Notes under the pieces: generated by a model
Databases searched by the model: none
What the model saw: the letters and a program-made list of their open reading frames with translations, nothing else
What the model was told of the DNA's origin: nothing
Shown here: piece by piece, positions 7,171-16,120 of the stretch
Numbering within the stretch: the stretch's first letter is position 1
Layout: every line of letters begins with the position of its first letter
Position numbers and translations under genes: made by a program
Source: Ralstonia sp. NFACC01
GTDB lineage: Bacteria; Pseudomonadota; Gammaproteobacteria; Burkholderiales; Burkholderiaceae
Assembly (NCBI RefSeq): GCF_900115545.1
Contig: NZ_FOWV01000005.1
Span: 1 to 64,000 of the forward strand
Reading direction: 5' to 3'
DNA: 64,000 nt

Positions 7171-9707
7171 GCGGCCTTCTCCTCGCCACCGGCCTGCATC
7201 GGCGATGTGGTTTCCAGGGCGCGCACTTCCTGGGCGGAAGCGCAGGCTAACGCGCGTTCTGCGAGCTGCGACAGCGCGCGGAGGTGCGCCTCGCGCAGCC
7301 GCGCCTTGACCGGCGCAATATCGCGCGGGCTCATCGACAACTCCTGCACGCCAAGCCCTGTGAGCAGCAGCGCGCCGAACGGGTCTCCGGCCAGCCCGCC
7401 GCATACGCCGACCCAGCGCCCGTGGCGCGCGGCGCCTTGCACCGTCTGCTGAATCAGACGCAGCACGCTCGGGTGCAGGCTGTCGGCCTCGGCCGCGAGG
7501 TCGGGATGCTGGCGATCGATCGCCAGCGTGTATTGCGTAAGGTCGTTCGTTCCGATGGAGAAGAAGTCGACATGCTCGGCCAGGCGATCAGCGAGCAGCG
7601 CGGCGGCCGGCACCTCCACCATGATGCCCAGCGGCACGGTGGGAGCGTCGATTTCAGCGCGAATGCGCTCGCATGCAGCGCGCAGCGACGTCACTTCCTC
7701 CAACGAGGTGATCATCGGGAACATGATCGACAGGGCACTCGCCTTGCCAGCATCGCGGGCGGCACGATAGAGCGCGCGCAGTTGCGGCTCCATGAGGTCG
7801 GGCCGGCGCAAGAGCAGGCGCGCACCGCGCACGCCGAGAAACGGGTTGTCTTCCGTCGGCAGGTTCAGATGCGGGACTTGCTTGTCGCCGCCGATATCCA
7901 GTGTGCGCACGATCAGCGGGCGGCCGCCGAGGGCGTTGAGCATGTCGGCGTAGACGGCGTATTGCATGTCTTCGTCCGGCGCGTGATCGCGTTCAAGGAA
8001 GAGGAATTCGGTGCGCATCAGGCCAACGCCTTCCGCGCCGAGCGTGATGGCTTCGACCGCCTGTGCGGGCAGGTTGACGTTGGCGGCGATTTCCACCGTG
8101 TGGCCGTCACGTGTGCGGGCGGGCAAGCCGCGCTCTGCCTCCTCACGTTGCGTGCGCGCGGCGTCTTCCTGCAGCCAGGCGCGGGCACTCGCGATGCAGG
8201 CGTCATCGGGATCGAGCACCAGACGGCCGCCCGTGCCGTCGATGATGGCCTGCGTGCCCGTCGCCACATCAAGCACGGCCGGGCCGGCGGCCACGACGGC
8301 CGGGATGCCCAGCGTGCGCGTCAGGATGGCCGTGTGCGAGGTCGGACCGCCCTGCGCCGTGACGATGCCGATGATGCGTCGCGTATCGAGCGCGGCCGTA
8401 TCCGAAGGAGACAGATCCGCAGCAACCAGAATGCACGGCGTATCCGGCAGCGTTTGCGCCGCACTGCGCAGCGACGGATCGATATGGCCGAGCACGCGCC
8501 GCCCCACGTCGCGCAAATCCGCGGCGCGCGCTGCCAGGAGCGGGTTGCCGAGCGCGCCCAGCCGCTCGGCCAAGCGTTCGACGGCCTGATGCCAGGACCA
8601 CGCCACGCCGTGGCCTTCGACCATGGCTTGGCACGTCAGCGTCATGAGATCGGTATCGCCCAGCAGTTCGGCCTGGGCCTTGAAGATGCCCGCTTCCGCT
8701 TCGCCCAGGCGGGCGGCGGTGTCGCGTGCAAGGGCTTCCAGCTCCGCGCGTGTGCTGGCCAGTGCCTGATCGAGCAGATCGCCGCCGGTGGTCAGTGCGA
8801 CAGGGTGATCAGGCACGGTCGACGCGCCGTGCTGGAGCACGTGGATGGGGCCGATCGCCAGCCCGGGACTTGCCGCAATGCCGCCGATGGCGGGCAACGC
8901 CGCATCGGCTTGCCACCCGTGCGCGTTCTGGCGCGTGCGTGCTGCTTGCGTGTCACGTGCTGCCTGGGCGCGCTCCTGCGTCGTCAGGCCTCGGATGGTC
9001 TGCAGCAGGGCGTCGAGCGCGGCCCCGGCGTCGGGGCCTTCCGCAGAAACGATGAGCTTGGCGCCGGCCGCCAGCCCCAATTGCAGCAACGCCACGAGGT
9101 TCTTTGCGTCGGCGGTTTCGTCAGCATGGCGGACTTGCACGCGCGCGGCAAAGCGGCGGGCAGCTTCCACCCACTGCGCGGCCGGGCGGGCGTGCAAGCC
9201 GCTCGGGTATTCCAGCGTCAAGGTGCGCTGCTCGGCGAGGTCGGTGCCTGGTGTGCCGGCGGCGGGCGCGGGTGCGTCGCTGGAGAGTGCGGCAACAAGC
9301 TCTTCAGCATTCTGCGTAGTGAAGAGCTGCTGCAGGCGCGCATCGTCATTCAGCAGCCGTGTCAGCCGGCGCAGCAGCGTGATGTGCTCGTCCGACTGCG
9401 CGGCGATGGCAACCACCAGGTGCGTCGTCTGGCCCGGGTGCCACTCCAGCCCCTCAGGAAACTGCAGCACCGCAATGCCCGTCTGGCGGATCAGGTGGCG
9501 GTCCTCGCCCATGCCGTGCGGAATGGCGACGCCGTGACCGAGGAACGTGTTGGCCACGGTCTCGCGGCGCAGCAGGCTGTCGATATAGGCGGGGTCGATG
9601 CAGCCTGCGTCGGCCAGCAATTGGCCGGCGGCGCGGATGGCGCTTTCCTTGTCGGTGGCGCGTTGCTGCAGACGGATGCGTTCGGCGCAGATCAGGGCGG
9701 AAGCCAT
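7167..9707 (-). CDS. fruB: Fructose PTS multiphosphoryl transfer protein (EIIA-HPr-EI fusion)
   Basis: An 846-residue cytoplasmic fusion that passes phosphate from phosphoenolpyruvate to FruA. Domains in order: EIIA-Fru (about 1-145) with active-site H64 in GVAIPHG; HPr (about 161-245) with H172 in SGLHARPA; Enzyme I (about 270-846) with the swivelling H458 in GGPTSHTAIL and the PEP-binding barrel at the C-terminus (IGTNDLTQYTLAIDR, EVPAAALLAD). The whole chain is on one polypeptide, so this operon needs no outside EI or HPr. I chose the start MASALICAE, with AGGAG ten bases upstream; an in-frame start 11 codons earlier is possible. It is first in its operon and divergent from fruR. Confidence 0.94.
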   Translation of the reverse strand: MASALICAERIRLQQRATDKESAIRAAGQLLADAGCIDPAYIDSLLRRETVANTFLGHGVAIPHGMGEDRHLIRQTGIAVLQFPEGLEWHPGQTTHLVVAIAAQSDEHITLLRRLTRLLNDDARLQQLFTTQNAEELVAALSSDAPAPAAGTPGTDLAEQRTLTLEYPSGLHARPAAQWVEAARRFAARVQVRHADETADAKNLVALLQLGLAAGAKLIVSAEGPDAGAALDALLQTIRGLTTQERAQAARDTQAARTRQNAHGWQADAALPAIGGIAASPGLAIGPIHVLQHGASTVPDHPVALTTGGDLLDQALASTRAELEALARDTAARLGEAEAGIFKAQAELLGDTDLMTLTCQAMVEGHGVAWSWHQAVERLAERLGALGNPLLAARAADLRDVGRRVLGHIDPSLRSAAQTLPDTPCILVAADLSPSDTAALDTRRIIGIVTAQGGPTSHTAILTRTLGIPAVVAAGPAVLDVATGTQAIIDGTGGRLVLDPDDACIASARAWLQEDAARTQREEAERGLPARTRDGHTVEIAANVNLPAQAVEAITLGAEGVGLMRTEFLFLERDHAPDEDMQYAVYADMLNALGGRPLIVRTLDIGGDKQVPHLNLPTEDNPFLGVRGARLLLRRPDLMEPQLRALYRAARDAGKASALSIMFPMITSLEEVTSLRAACERIRAEIDAPTVPLGIMVEVPAAALLADRLAEHVDFFSIGTNDLTQYTLAIDRQHPDLAAEADSLHPSVLRLIQQTVQGAARHGRWVGVCGGLAGDPFGALLLTGLGVQELSMSPRDIAPVKARLREAHLRALSQLAERALACASAQEVRALETTSPMQAGGEEKAA

Positions 9708-9773
9708 GCGGCGGGGTCTCCTGCGGCTGCCGTGCTCCAAGGCCCGGCATGCGTGTCGTCGATGATCGCGAAT

Positions 9774-9787
9774 TGAAATCGATTACA
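9774..9787. promoter_or_regulatory. Putative FruR operator 1
   Basis: TGAAATCGATTACA is a 14-base palindrome with a single mismatched pair, centred on CG as in operators of LacI-family regulators. It lies 67 bases upstream of the fruB start and shares 11 of 14 positions with the second site next to fruR. Assignment to FruR is inferred from position and family. Confidence 0.6.
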
Positions 9788-9829
9788 GTTGAAGTGTCAA
9801 TGTGCGTCGCGACAGAAAGTGATGTATAT

Positions 9830-9862
9830 CCCCGTATTTACGGGGTTTCCCTAGGAGCTAGG
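9830..9862. repeat. Two adjacent palindromes in the fruB-fruR spacer
   Basis: CCCCGTA-TT-TACGGGG (9830-9845) is a perfect 7-bp inverted repeat. Five bases on, CCTAG-GAG-CTAGG (9850-9862) is another perfect one. They lie between the two putative FruR operators. They could be extra protein-binding sites or a hairpin in the fruR leader; the sequence does not decide. Confidence 0.45.
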
Positions 9863-9906
9863 AAGATTGGAGGTGATGCAGTCATTCGCTATGATGACGT
9901 TTTCAT

Positions 9907-9920
9907 TGGAAACGATTTCA
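9907..9920. promoter_or_regulatory. Putative FruR operator 2
   Basis: TGGAAACGATTTCA matches operator 1 at 11 of 14 positions (joint pattern TGRAAWCGATTWCA) and ends two bases before the fruR start codon. In this place a bound repressor would block fruR itself, suggesting autoregulation. Confidence 0.55.
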
Positions 9921-9922
9921 GC

Positions 9923-10918
9923 ATGACGGTTCGAATCAAGGACGTAGCGGCGGCAGCGGGGGTGTCGGTGGCAACGGTGTCACGCGCGCTCGCCGGCGGC
10001 CCCGTGAGCGCGGAACTGCGCCGGCGCGTCGACGCGGCGGTGGCGGCGTCCGGGTATCGCCCGAACCTGTCGGCGCGGCGGCTGCGCTCGCAGCAGGCGC
10101 AGACCGTCGGGCTGATCGTCTCGGACATCCGCAACCCTTTCTTCACCAGCGTCAGCCGGGCGGTGGAAGACGCGGCCTACGCCGCCGGCCTGCGCGTCAT
10201 CCTCTGCAATTCCGATGAAGACCCGGAGAAGGAGGCGATGTACCTGCGTCTGATGGAAGAGGAGCGCGTGACCGGCGTGATCCTCTCGCCGACGCGCGGC
10301 ATTGCCGAAGCGCAGCAACCGGTGCACCTCGGCTACCCGGTCGTGCTGATCGACCGTGCCGGCCCGACATGCGGCGCCGATGCTGTGGTGCTCGACAACC
10401 AGCAGGCCGCGCAAGCGCTGGCCGAGCATCTCGCCGCGCAAGGTTACCGGCGTATCGGCGGCCTGTTCGGGCGGACGAGCAGCACGGGCGCTGAACGCCA
10501 GGCCGGATTCGCGACGGCGCTGGCACGCCACGGTATCACCGCCGAGGCACGTTTCATCCTGCCCACCGCCGAGGCCGCCGAGGCCGAGACGCTGGCATGG
10601 CTGTCCGGCGCGGAACGTGATCGCCCCGACGCGCTGGTCGCGAGTAACGCGCAATCGCTGCTGGGCGTGCTGAGGGCGTTGCGGCGGCTGTCGCTCGATG
10701 TGCCGCGTGATATCGCCGTGGCGGGCTTTGACAACGAGCCCTGGACAGAACTCGCCGGCCCGGGCATTACCGTGATCGAGCAACCGGTCTACGACATCGG
10801 CCGCATGGCAATGGCGATGCTGCAGGAGCGCCTCGTGCAACCCACTTTGCCGACGCGCCGCGTGCTGCTGACTGGGCGCCTCGTCACGCGCGGTTCCACG
10901 CCGCTGCGAACCCCCTAG
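9923..10918 (+). CDS. fruR: LacI family transcriptional regulator of the fructose operon
   Basis: A 331-residue repressor. The N-terminal LacI helix-turn-helix is clear (MTVRIKDVAAAAGVSVATVS, then RALAGG, and the hinge SGYRPNLSARRLRS to about residue 57). It is followed by a periplasmic-binding-type effector domain (TVGLIVSDIRNPFF, GFDNEPWTELAGPGIT, ending GRLVTRGST). I placed the start at the HTH; the frame is open 58 codons upstream but without homology-like character and across the operators. It is divergent from fruBKA. Fructose 1-phosphate is the usual effector in this family; here that is inference. Confidence 0.88.
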   Translation: MTVRIKDVAAAAGVSVATVSRALAGGPVSAELRRRVDAAVAASGYRPNLSARRLRSQQAQTVGLIVSDIRNPFFTSVSRAVEDAAYAAGLRVILCNSDEDPEKEAMYLRLMEEERVTGVILSPTRGIAEAQQPVHLGYPVVLIDRAGPTCGADAVVLDNQQAAQALAEHLAAQGYRRIGGLFGRTSSTGAERQAGFATALARHGITAEARFILPTAEAAEAETLAWLSGAERDRPDALVASNAQSLLGVLRALRRLSLDVPRDIAVAGFDNEPWTELAGPGITVIEQPVYDIGRMAMAMLQERLVQPTLPTRRVLLTGRLVTRGSTPLRTP

Positions 10919-11001
10919 CAGGCGATTACAATTTCCGGATACTCGCGGCGGTGCGATGTCACCGACATGCACCCGCCGCCACCCACTCCGGAGCCCCCCT
11001 G

Positions 11002-13098
11002 ATGTCCACCCAAGTCATCCGTGCTGCCTGCCCGCACGACTGCCCCGACACCTGCGCCTTGCTCGTCACCGTCGAGGACGGCCGCGCCACACGCGTCCAG
11101 GGCGATCCGGACCACCCGACGACCGCTGGCGTGCTGTGCACCAAGGTCAATCGATATGCAGAACGCACATACCACCCGAACCGCCTGTTGACGCCGATGA
11201 AGCGTGTGGGCGCGAAGGGCGAGGGCAAGTTCGAACCGATTTCGTGGGACGAGGCCATCGACACCATCGCCACGCGCCTGGGCGACATTGCTGCCCGCAA
11301 CCCGGAGGCCATCCTTCCGTACAGCTACGCCGGCACGATGGGCCTGGTGCAGGGCGAAAGCATGGCGGCGCGCTTCTTCCACAAGCTTGGAGCGTCGCTC
11401 CTCGATCGCACGATCTGCGCGTCGGCTGGGGCGACGGCGCTGCGCTACACGTATGGCGCGAGCCTCGGCATGGACATCGAGCACGTGCAGGACGCCAAGC
11501 TGATCCTGATCTGGGGCGCCAATCCGATCGCATCAAACCTGCATTTCTGGACGCGCGCGCAGGAGGCCAAACGGCGCGGCGCCACGCTCGTCGCCATCGA
11601 TCCGTATCGTTCCCTGACGGCCGAGAAGTGCCATCGCCATCTGGCGGTGCGCCCCGGTACCGATGCGGCGCTGGCGCTGGCGATGATCCACGTGTTGATC
11701 CGCGAAGACCTGCTCGACCACGATTACATCGCCAATCACACGCTCGGTTTCGAGGCGCTGCGTGAGCGCGCGCAGCAATACACGCCGGAATATGCAGCGA
11801 CGCTGTGTGGGGTGGACGCGGCGGATATCGAGTGGCTCGCCAAGCTGTACGGCACGACCGTCGTGCGCGACAAGCAGCCCGCGGCTATTCGCCTGAACTA
11901 CGGCATGCAGCGCGCGCATGGCGGCGGGCAGGGCGTGCGCGCGGTCGCATGCCTGCCGTCGCTGGTGGGCGCGTGGCGCGATGCAGCGGGCGGGCTGCAG
12001 CTGTCGACGTCGGGTTTCTTCCCCATCGACAATGCGAAGCTGCAGCGTCCTGACCTGCTGCCGAGCTGGCCCGCGCTGCCGCGCACGATCAACATGAGCA
12101 CCATCGGCGATGCACTGCTGCATGCGGGCGACGCATCGTTCGGCCCCAAGGTCGAGGCGGTGGTTGTCTATAACAGCAACCCCGTGGCGGTGGCGCCGGA
12201 CTCGCGCAAGGTCGCCGCCGGCTTTGCGCGCGAAGATCTCTTCACCGTGGTGCTGGAGCATTTCCAGACCGACACGGCCGACTACGCCGACATCCTCCTG
12301 CCCGCCACCACGCAGCTCGAACATGTCGATGTGCATAAGGCGTATGGCCACACCTACGTGCTGGCCAACAACGCTGCCATCGCGCCCATGGGGCAGTCGC
12401 TGCCGAACACGGAGATCTTCCGTCGCATTGCCAAGCGCATGGGCTTTAACGACGCCTGCTTTGCCGACTCGGACGACGACATCGCCAGCCAGGCCGTGCG
12501 CCGTGACGACCCGGCCTCCGCGCACATCGACTGGGCGACGCTCAAGCGCGAGGGCTGGCAGAAGCTGGCGCACCCGGCCGCGCCGCTGGCTCGTGGCGGC
12601 TACCGCACGCCGTCGGGCCGCTGCGAGTTCTATTCCGAACAGATGGCCAAAGACGGACTCGATCCGCTGCCCGGCTATGTGCCGCCGCACGAATCGGCCA
12701 TCAGCACGCCAGAGCTGGCCAAGCGCTATCCGCTGTCGATGATCTCGCCGCCGGCGCGCAACTTCCTGAACTCCACCTTCGTCAACGTCGACAGCCTGCG
12801 CAACACCGAAGGCGAGCCGCATCTCGACATCCACCCCGACGATGCGAACGCACGCGGCGTTGTCGATGGCGAACTGGTCCGCATCTTCAACGATCGCGGC
12901 ACCATGCAGGCGCGCGCCCGCGTGACCGACCGTGCGCGGCGCGGCGTGGTCGTCGGCCTGTCGATCTGGTGGAAGAAGCTCGCGCCCGACGGCACCAACG
13001 CCAACGAGCTGACCAGCCAGCGGCTGACCGACATGGGGCGTGCGCCAACCTTCTACGATTGCCTGGTCGAGGTCGCGCCGTTGGCACAGGCCGCCTGA
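11002..13098 (+). CDS. Molybdopterin oxidoreductase family protein
   Basis: A 698-residue enzyme of the DMSO reductase/formate dehydrogenase superfamily binding a bis-molybdopterin cofactor. The N-terminus has a four-cysteine [4Fe-4S] motif, C10, C14, C18 and C46 (CPHDCPDTC ... GVLCTKV). C139 in RTICASAG sits about where the molybdenum ligand is expected, but this is a guess. The C-terminal part has the molydopterin dinucleotide-binding domain (YPLSMISPP ... FNDRGTMQARARVTD). There is no TAT signal, so it is probably cytoplasmic. No electron-transfer or membrane-anchor subunit is nearby, so substrate and partner are unknown. Start at MSTQVIRAA with GGAG upstream. Confidence 0.85.
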   Translation: MSTQVIRAACPHDCPDTCALLVTVEDGRATRVQGDPDHPTTAGVLCTKVNRYAERTYHPNRLLTPMKRVGAKGEGKFEPISWDEAIDTIATRLGDIAARNPEAILPYSYAGTMGLVQGESMAARFFHKLGASLLDRTICASAGATALRYTYGASLGMDIEHVQDAKLILIWGANPIASNLHFWTRAQEAKRRGATLVAIDPYRSLTAEKCHRHLAVRPGTDAALALAMIHVLIREDLLDHDYIANHTLGFEALRERAQQYTPEYAATLCGVDAADIEWLAKLYGTTVVRDKQPAAIRLNYGMQRAHGGGQGVRAVACLPSLVGAWRDAAGGLQLSTSGFFPIDNAKLQRPDLLPSWPALPRTINMSTIGDALLHAGDASFGPKVEAVVVYNSNPVAVAPDSRKVAAGFAREDLFTVVLEHFQTDTADYADILLPATTQLEHVDVHKAYGHTYVLANNAAIAPMGQSLPNTEIFRRIAKRMGFNDACFADSDDDIASQAVRRDDPASAHIDWATLKREGWQKLAHPAAPLARGGYRTPSGRCEFYSEQMAKDGLDPLPGYVPPHESAISTPELAKRYPLSMISPPARNFLNSTFVNVDSLRNTEGEPHLDIHPDDANARGVVDGELVRIFNDRGTMQARARVTDRARRGVVVGLSIWWKKLAPDGTNANELTSQRLTDMGRAPTFYDCLVEVAPLAQAA

Positions 13099-13108
13099 CG
13101 GAGCCATC

Positions 13109-14206
13109 ATGCGTGCCGTACGCGCGCTGTGCCTTGCGCTGTCGTTTGCCGGTTCGGCGTTGCTGGCCGGCTGCGACACCGTCGGTTATTACTACCAGTC
13201 GGTCAGCGGACATCTCTCGCTGATGGCGCAGCGCGAGTCGATCGACCAGGCGATCGACAACGCCCGGCAAGCCCACAACGACAAGCTCGCCAAACGCCTG
13301 GAGGATGCGCGCAGCATCCGCATCTATGCTTCGCGCGAGCTGGGTCTGCCCGACAACGGCAGCTATCGCGTCTACGCCAATCTCAAGCGTCCGTTCGCGG
13401 TGTGGAACGTGTTTGCGGCGCCGGAGCTGTCGGTCAAGCTCAAGGAATGGTGCTTCCTCGTCGTGGGCTGCGTGACCTATCGCGGGTACTACGATCGCAA
13501 CGCCGCCATGGCCTACGCCGACACCCTGCGCGCCCAAGGTCTGGACGTGGATGTGGCCGGCATTCCTGCGTATTCCACACTGGGTTATTTCGACGATCCG
13601 CTGCTCAACACCTTCGTCGGCCTGCCGGAAGGCGAGCTGGCGCGGCTGATTTTTCATGAGCTGGCGCATCAGGTCGTCTACGCCAAGGGCGATACCGCGT
13701 TCAACGAATCGTTTGCCACCGCCGTGGAAACCATCGGCGTCGAACGCTGGCTGGCGGATGCCGCCACGCCGGAAATTCGCGCGGAATACGCCACGTACGA
13801 CGCCCGCCGCGTACAATTCCGCGCCCTGCTGCTGGAGTATCGCAACCGGCTTGAGACGCTGTATGCCAGCCCCGTGTCGGACGACGAGAAGCGCGCCGGA
13901 AAACGCGCCATCTTCGCGAGCCTGCAGGCGGATTACGCCAAGCTCAAAGCAAGCTGGCGCGGTTATACCGGTTACGACCGTTGGTTTGCGCAGCCCCTGT
14001 CGAACGCGCATCTGGGAGCAGTCGCGAGTTACCTGGAATGGGTGCCGGCATTCACGGCGCTGTACCAGCGCGATGGCGGCGACTGGGCTCGCTTCTATGC
14101 CGACGTCAAAGCGATGGCGGCCGAATCCAAATCGCAGCGCGAGGCAGTGCTGCGCGCGCTTGCGCCTCCGGCGATGACCACGGAGGCCGGCGTCACGCAA
14201 AAGTGA
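13109..14206 (+). CDS. Putative lipoprotein zinc aminopeptidase (COG4324-like)
   Basis: A 365-residue predicted lipoprotein: signal peptide MRAVRALCLALSFAGSALLA followed by GC, so the lipobox is LLAGC with C22 as lipidation site. A zinc-peptidase motif HELAH lies at H183-H187, with NESFATAVE about 20 residues later as likely third ligand region. This pattern is that of the family annotated as predicted aminopeptidase in proteobacteria; its substrate is not established. The gene starts ten bases after the molybdopterin oxidoreductase stop, so the two are probably cotranscribed, though no functional link is known. Start chosen at the signal peptide. Confidence 0.75.
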   Translation: MRAVRALCLALSFAGSALLAGCDTVGYYYQSVSGHLSLMAQRESIDQAIDNARQAHNDKLAKRLEDARSIRIYASRELGLPDNGSYRVYANLKRPFAVWNVFAAPELSVKLKEWCFLVVGCVTYRGYYDRNAAMAYADTLRAQGLDVDVAGIPAYSTLGYFDDPLLNTFVGLPEGELARLIFHELAHQVVYAKGDTAFNESFATAVETIGVERWLADAATPEIRAEYATYDARRVQFRALLLEYRNRLETLYASPVSDDEKRAGKRAIFASLQADYAKLKASWRGYTGYDRWFAQPLSNAHLGAVASYLEWVPAFTALYQRDGGDWARFYADVKAMAAESKSQREAVLRALAPPAMTTEAGVTQK

Positions 14207-14356
14207 TGCCAAGATCGGTTTCTGCACCAGTTTCAAGCAGCCTCGACCGGCTGAGGGAACTGTCTAAGTTATTGTTTTGACACAGACATCCGCGTAGGAT
14301 GCCGAAAAAAACGAACGACCATTCGAAAAAATCGACAATCGCCAGGAGACACACCC

Positions 14357-16066
14357 ATGGATAAGCCGTGGCTGAAGCAGTACCCCGCTGGGGTGCCGGC
14401 CGAGATCGATGCATCGCAGTATCGATCGCTGGCCCATCTGCTTGAGGATTCTTTCCAGAAGAACCGCAACCGCCGTGCATTTGAATGCATGGGCAAGGTG
14501 CTGACCTACGGCGAGCTGGATACGCTCTCGCGCCAATTGGCGGCGTGGCTGCAATCGCGCGGTCTGACCCCAGGCGCCCGTGTCGCGCTGATGATGCCGA
14601 ACGTGCTGCAGTACCCGGTGGCGCTGGCCGCCGTGCTGCGCGCCGGCTACGTGGTCGTCAACGTCAATCCGCTTTACACCCCGCGCGAACTGGAACACCA
14701 GCTCAAGGACAGCGGCGCCGAAGCCATCATCATCCTGGAGAACTTCGCGACGACGCTGCAGCAGGTGCTGCCCAATACACCGATCAAGCACATCGTGGTG
14801 GCCAGCATGGGCGACATGCTTGGCGGGCTCAAGGGCATGCTGGTCAATTTTGTCGTGCGCAGCGTCAAGAAGATGGTGCCGGCGTGGGAACTGCCCAGCT
14901 GCATCCGCTTCAACACCGCGCTGGAAGATGGCGCCAAGCAGACGCTCAAGCCAACCTCCGTCGGCCCCGACGACGTCGCCTTCCTGCAATACACAGGTGG
15001 CACGACCGGCGTGTCGAAGGGCGCGACGCTGCTGCATCGGAACATCGTCGCCAACGTGCTGCAATCGGAAGCGTGGATGAACCCGGCGCTCACCAAGCCC
15101 GGCCGCGACGGCCGCATGCTGGCCGCCGACGAAGAAATCGTCACCATCACCGCGCTGCCGCTGTATCACATCTTCGCGCTGACGGTGTGCTGCCTGCTGT
15201 CGATGCGCAAGGGCGGGCTGGCCGTGCTGATCCCGAATCCGCGTGACATCCCGGGCTTCATCAAGGTACTCAAGCAGTACCGCTTCCACATGTTCCCGGC
15301 GGTGAACACGCTCTACAACGCGCTGCTGAACAATCCCGAATTCAAGGATGTCGACTGCTCGAACCTGCGCGTGGCCAACGGCGGCGGCATGGCGGTGCAG
15401 GAGGCCGTGGCCAAGAAGTGGCTCGAAGTGACTGGCTGCCCGATCATCGAAGGCTACGGCTTGTCGGAGACCTCGCCGTCGGCCATCTGCAACCCGACCG
15501 ATACCGACAAGTTTTCGGGCACGGTCGGCCTGCCGATTCCGGGCACCGAAATCGCCATTCGCGACGACGAAGGCCGTGATCAGCCGATCGGCCAGCCGGG
15601 CGAAATCTGCATCCGTGGCCCGCAGGTCATGGCCGGTTACTGGAAGCGCCCGGACGAGACCGCCAAGGTCATGTATGCCGATGGTTTCTTCAAGACCGGC
15701 GACGTGGGTGTGATGGACGAGCGCGGCTACACCAAGATCGTCGATCGCAAGAAGGACATGATCCTGGTGTCGGGCTTCAACGTGTACCCGAACGAAATCG
15801 AAGGCGTCGTGGCGATGTGCCCGGGCGTGCTGGAAGTGGCCGCCGTGGGCGTGCCCGACGTGCATTCGGGCGAGGTGGTGAAGCTGTTCGTGGTGCGTCG
15901 CGATCCGTCGCTCACGGAACAGAAGTTGCAGGAGTTCTGCAAAGACCAGCTCACCGGCTACAAGCGCCCGAAGTTCATCGAGTTCCGCAACGAACTGCCG
16001 AAGACGAACGTGGGCAAGATCCTGCGCCGCGAACTGCGAGACGAGGCGATGAAGAAGCGTGCCTGA
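14357..16066 (+). CDS. fadD: Long-chain fatty acid--CoA ligase
   Basis: A 569-residue ANL-superfamily adenylating enzyme that activates fatty acids as acyl-CoA for beta-oxidation. Key motifs: the phosphate-binding loop QYTGGTTGVSKGA (about 210-222), the YGLSETSP motif (about 368-375), and the C-terminal hinge TGDVGVMDERGYTKIVDRKK with the catalytic lysine of NVGKILRREL near the end. Start MDKPWLKQY with AGGAG ten bases upstream. It stands alone, ending at a terminator shared with the convergent membrane-protein gene. Chain-length preference cannot be read from sequence. Confidence 0.92.
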   Translation: MDKPWLKQYPAGVPAEIDASQYRSLAHLLEDSFQKNRNRRAFECMGKVLTYGELDTLSRQLAAWLQSRGLTPGARVALMMPNVLQYPVALAAVLRAGYVVVNVNPLYTPRELEHQLKDSGAEAIIILENFATTLQQVLPNTPIKHIVVASMGDMLGGLKGMLVNFVVRSVKKMVPAWELPSCIRFNTALEDGAKQTLKPTSVGPDDVAFLQYTGGTTGVSKGATLLHRNIVANVLQSEAWMNPALTKPGRDGRMLAADEEIVTITALPLYHIFALTVCCLLSMRKGGLAVLIPNPRDIPGFIKVLKQYRFHMFPAVNTLYNALLNNPEFKDVDCSNLRVANGGGMAVQEAVAKKWLEVTGCPIIEGYGLSETSPSAICNPTDTDKFSGTVGLPIPGTEIAIRDDEGRDQPIGQPGEICIRGPQVMAGYWKRPDETAKVMYADGFFKTGDVGVMDERGYTKIVDRKKDMILVSGFNVYPNEIEGVVAMCPGVLEVAAVGVPDVHSGEVVKLFVVRRDPSLTEQKLQEFCKDQLTGYKRPKFIEFRNELPKTNVGKILRRELRDEAMKKRA

Positions 16067-16085
16067 GTCTGCGTAGCCGCAAAGA

Positions 16086-16112
16086 AAAAGCCGCGTTCGT
16101 CGCGGCTTTTTT
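16086..16112. terminator. Bidirectional terminator between fadD and the hemolysin III-type gene
   Basis: AAAAGCCGCG-TTCG-TCGCGGCTTTT is a perfect stem with A-run before and T-run after, lying between two convergent stop codons. Confidence 0.88.
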
Positions 16113-16120
16113 GTTGCCTA

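Noticed and set aside
7284-9776. An 830-codon open frame on the plus strand opposite fruB
   Set aside because: It is the mirror of fruB's GC-rich codon bias. The translation is rich in Arg, Ala, Gly, Gln and His without any domain, while the minus strand carries clear PTS motifs.
14275-14340. TTGACA and an inverted repeat upstream of fadD as promoter and fatty-acid regulator site
   Set aside because: TTGACA has no -10 at a workable distance (TAGGAT is only 12 bases away), and the CGAACGACCATTCG repeat is short with a 6-base gap; too weak to list.
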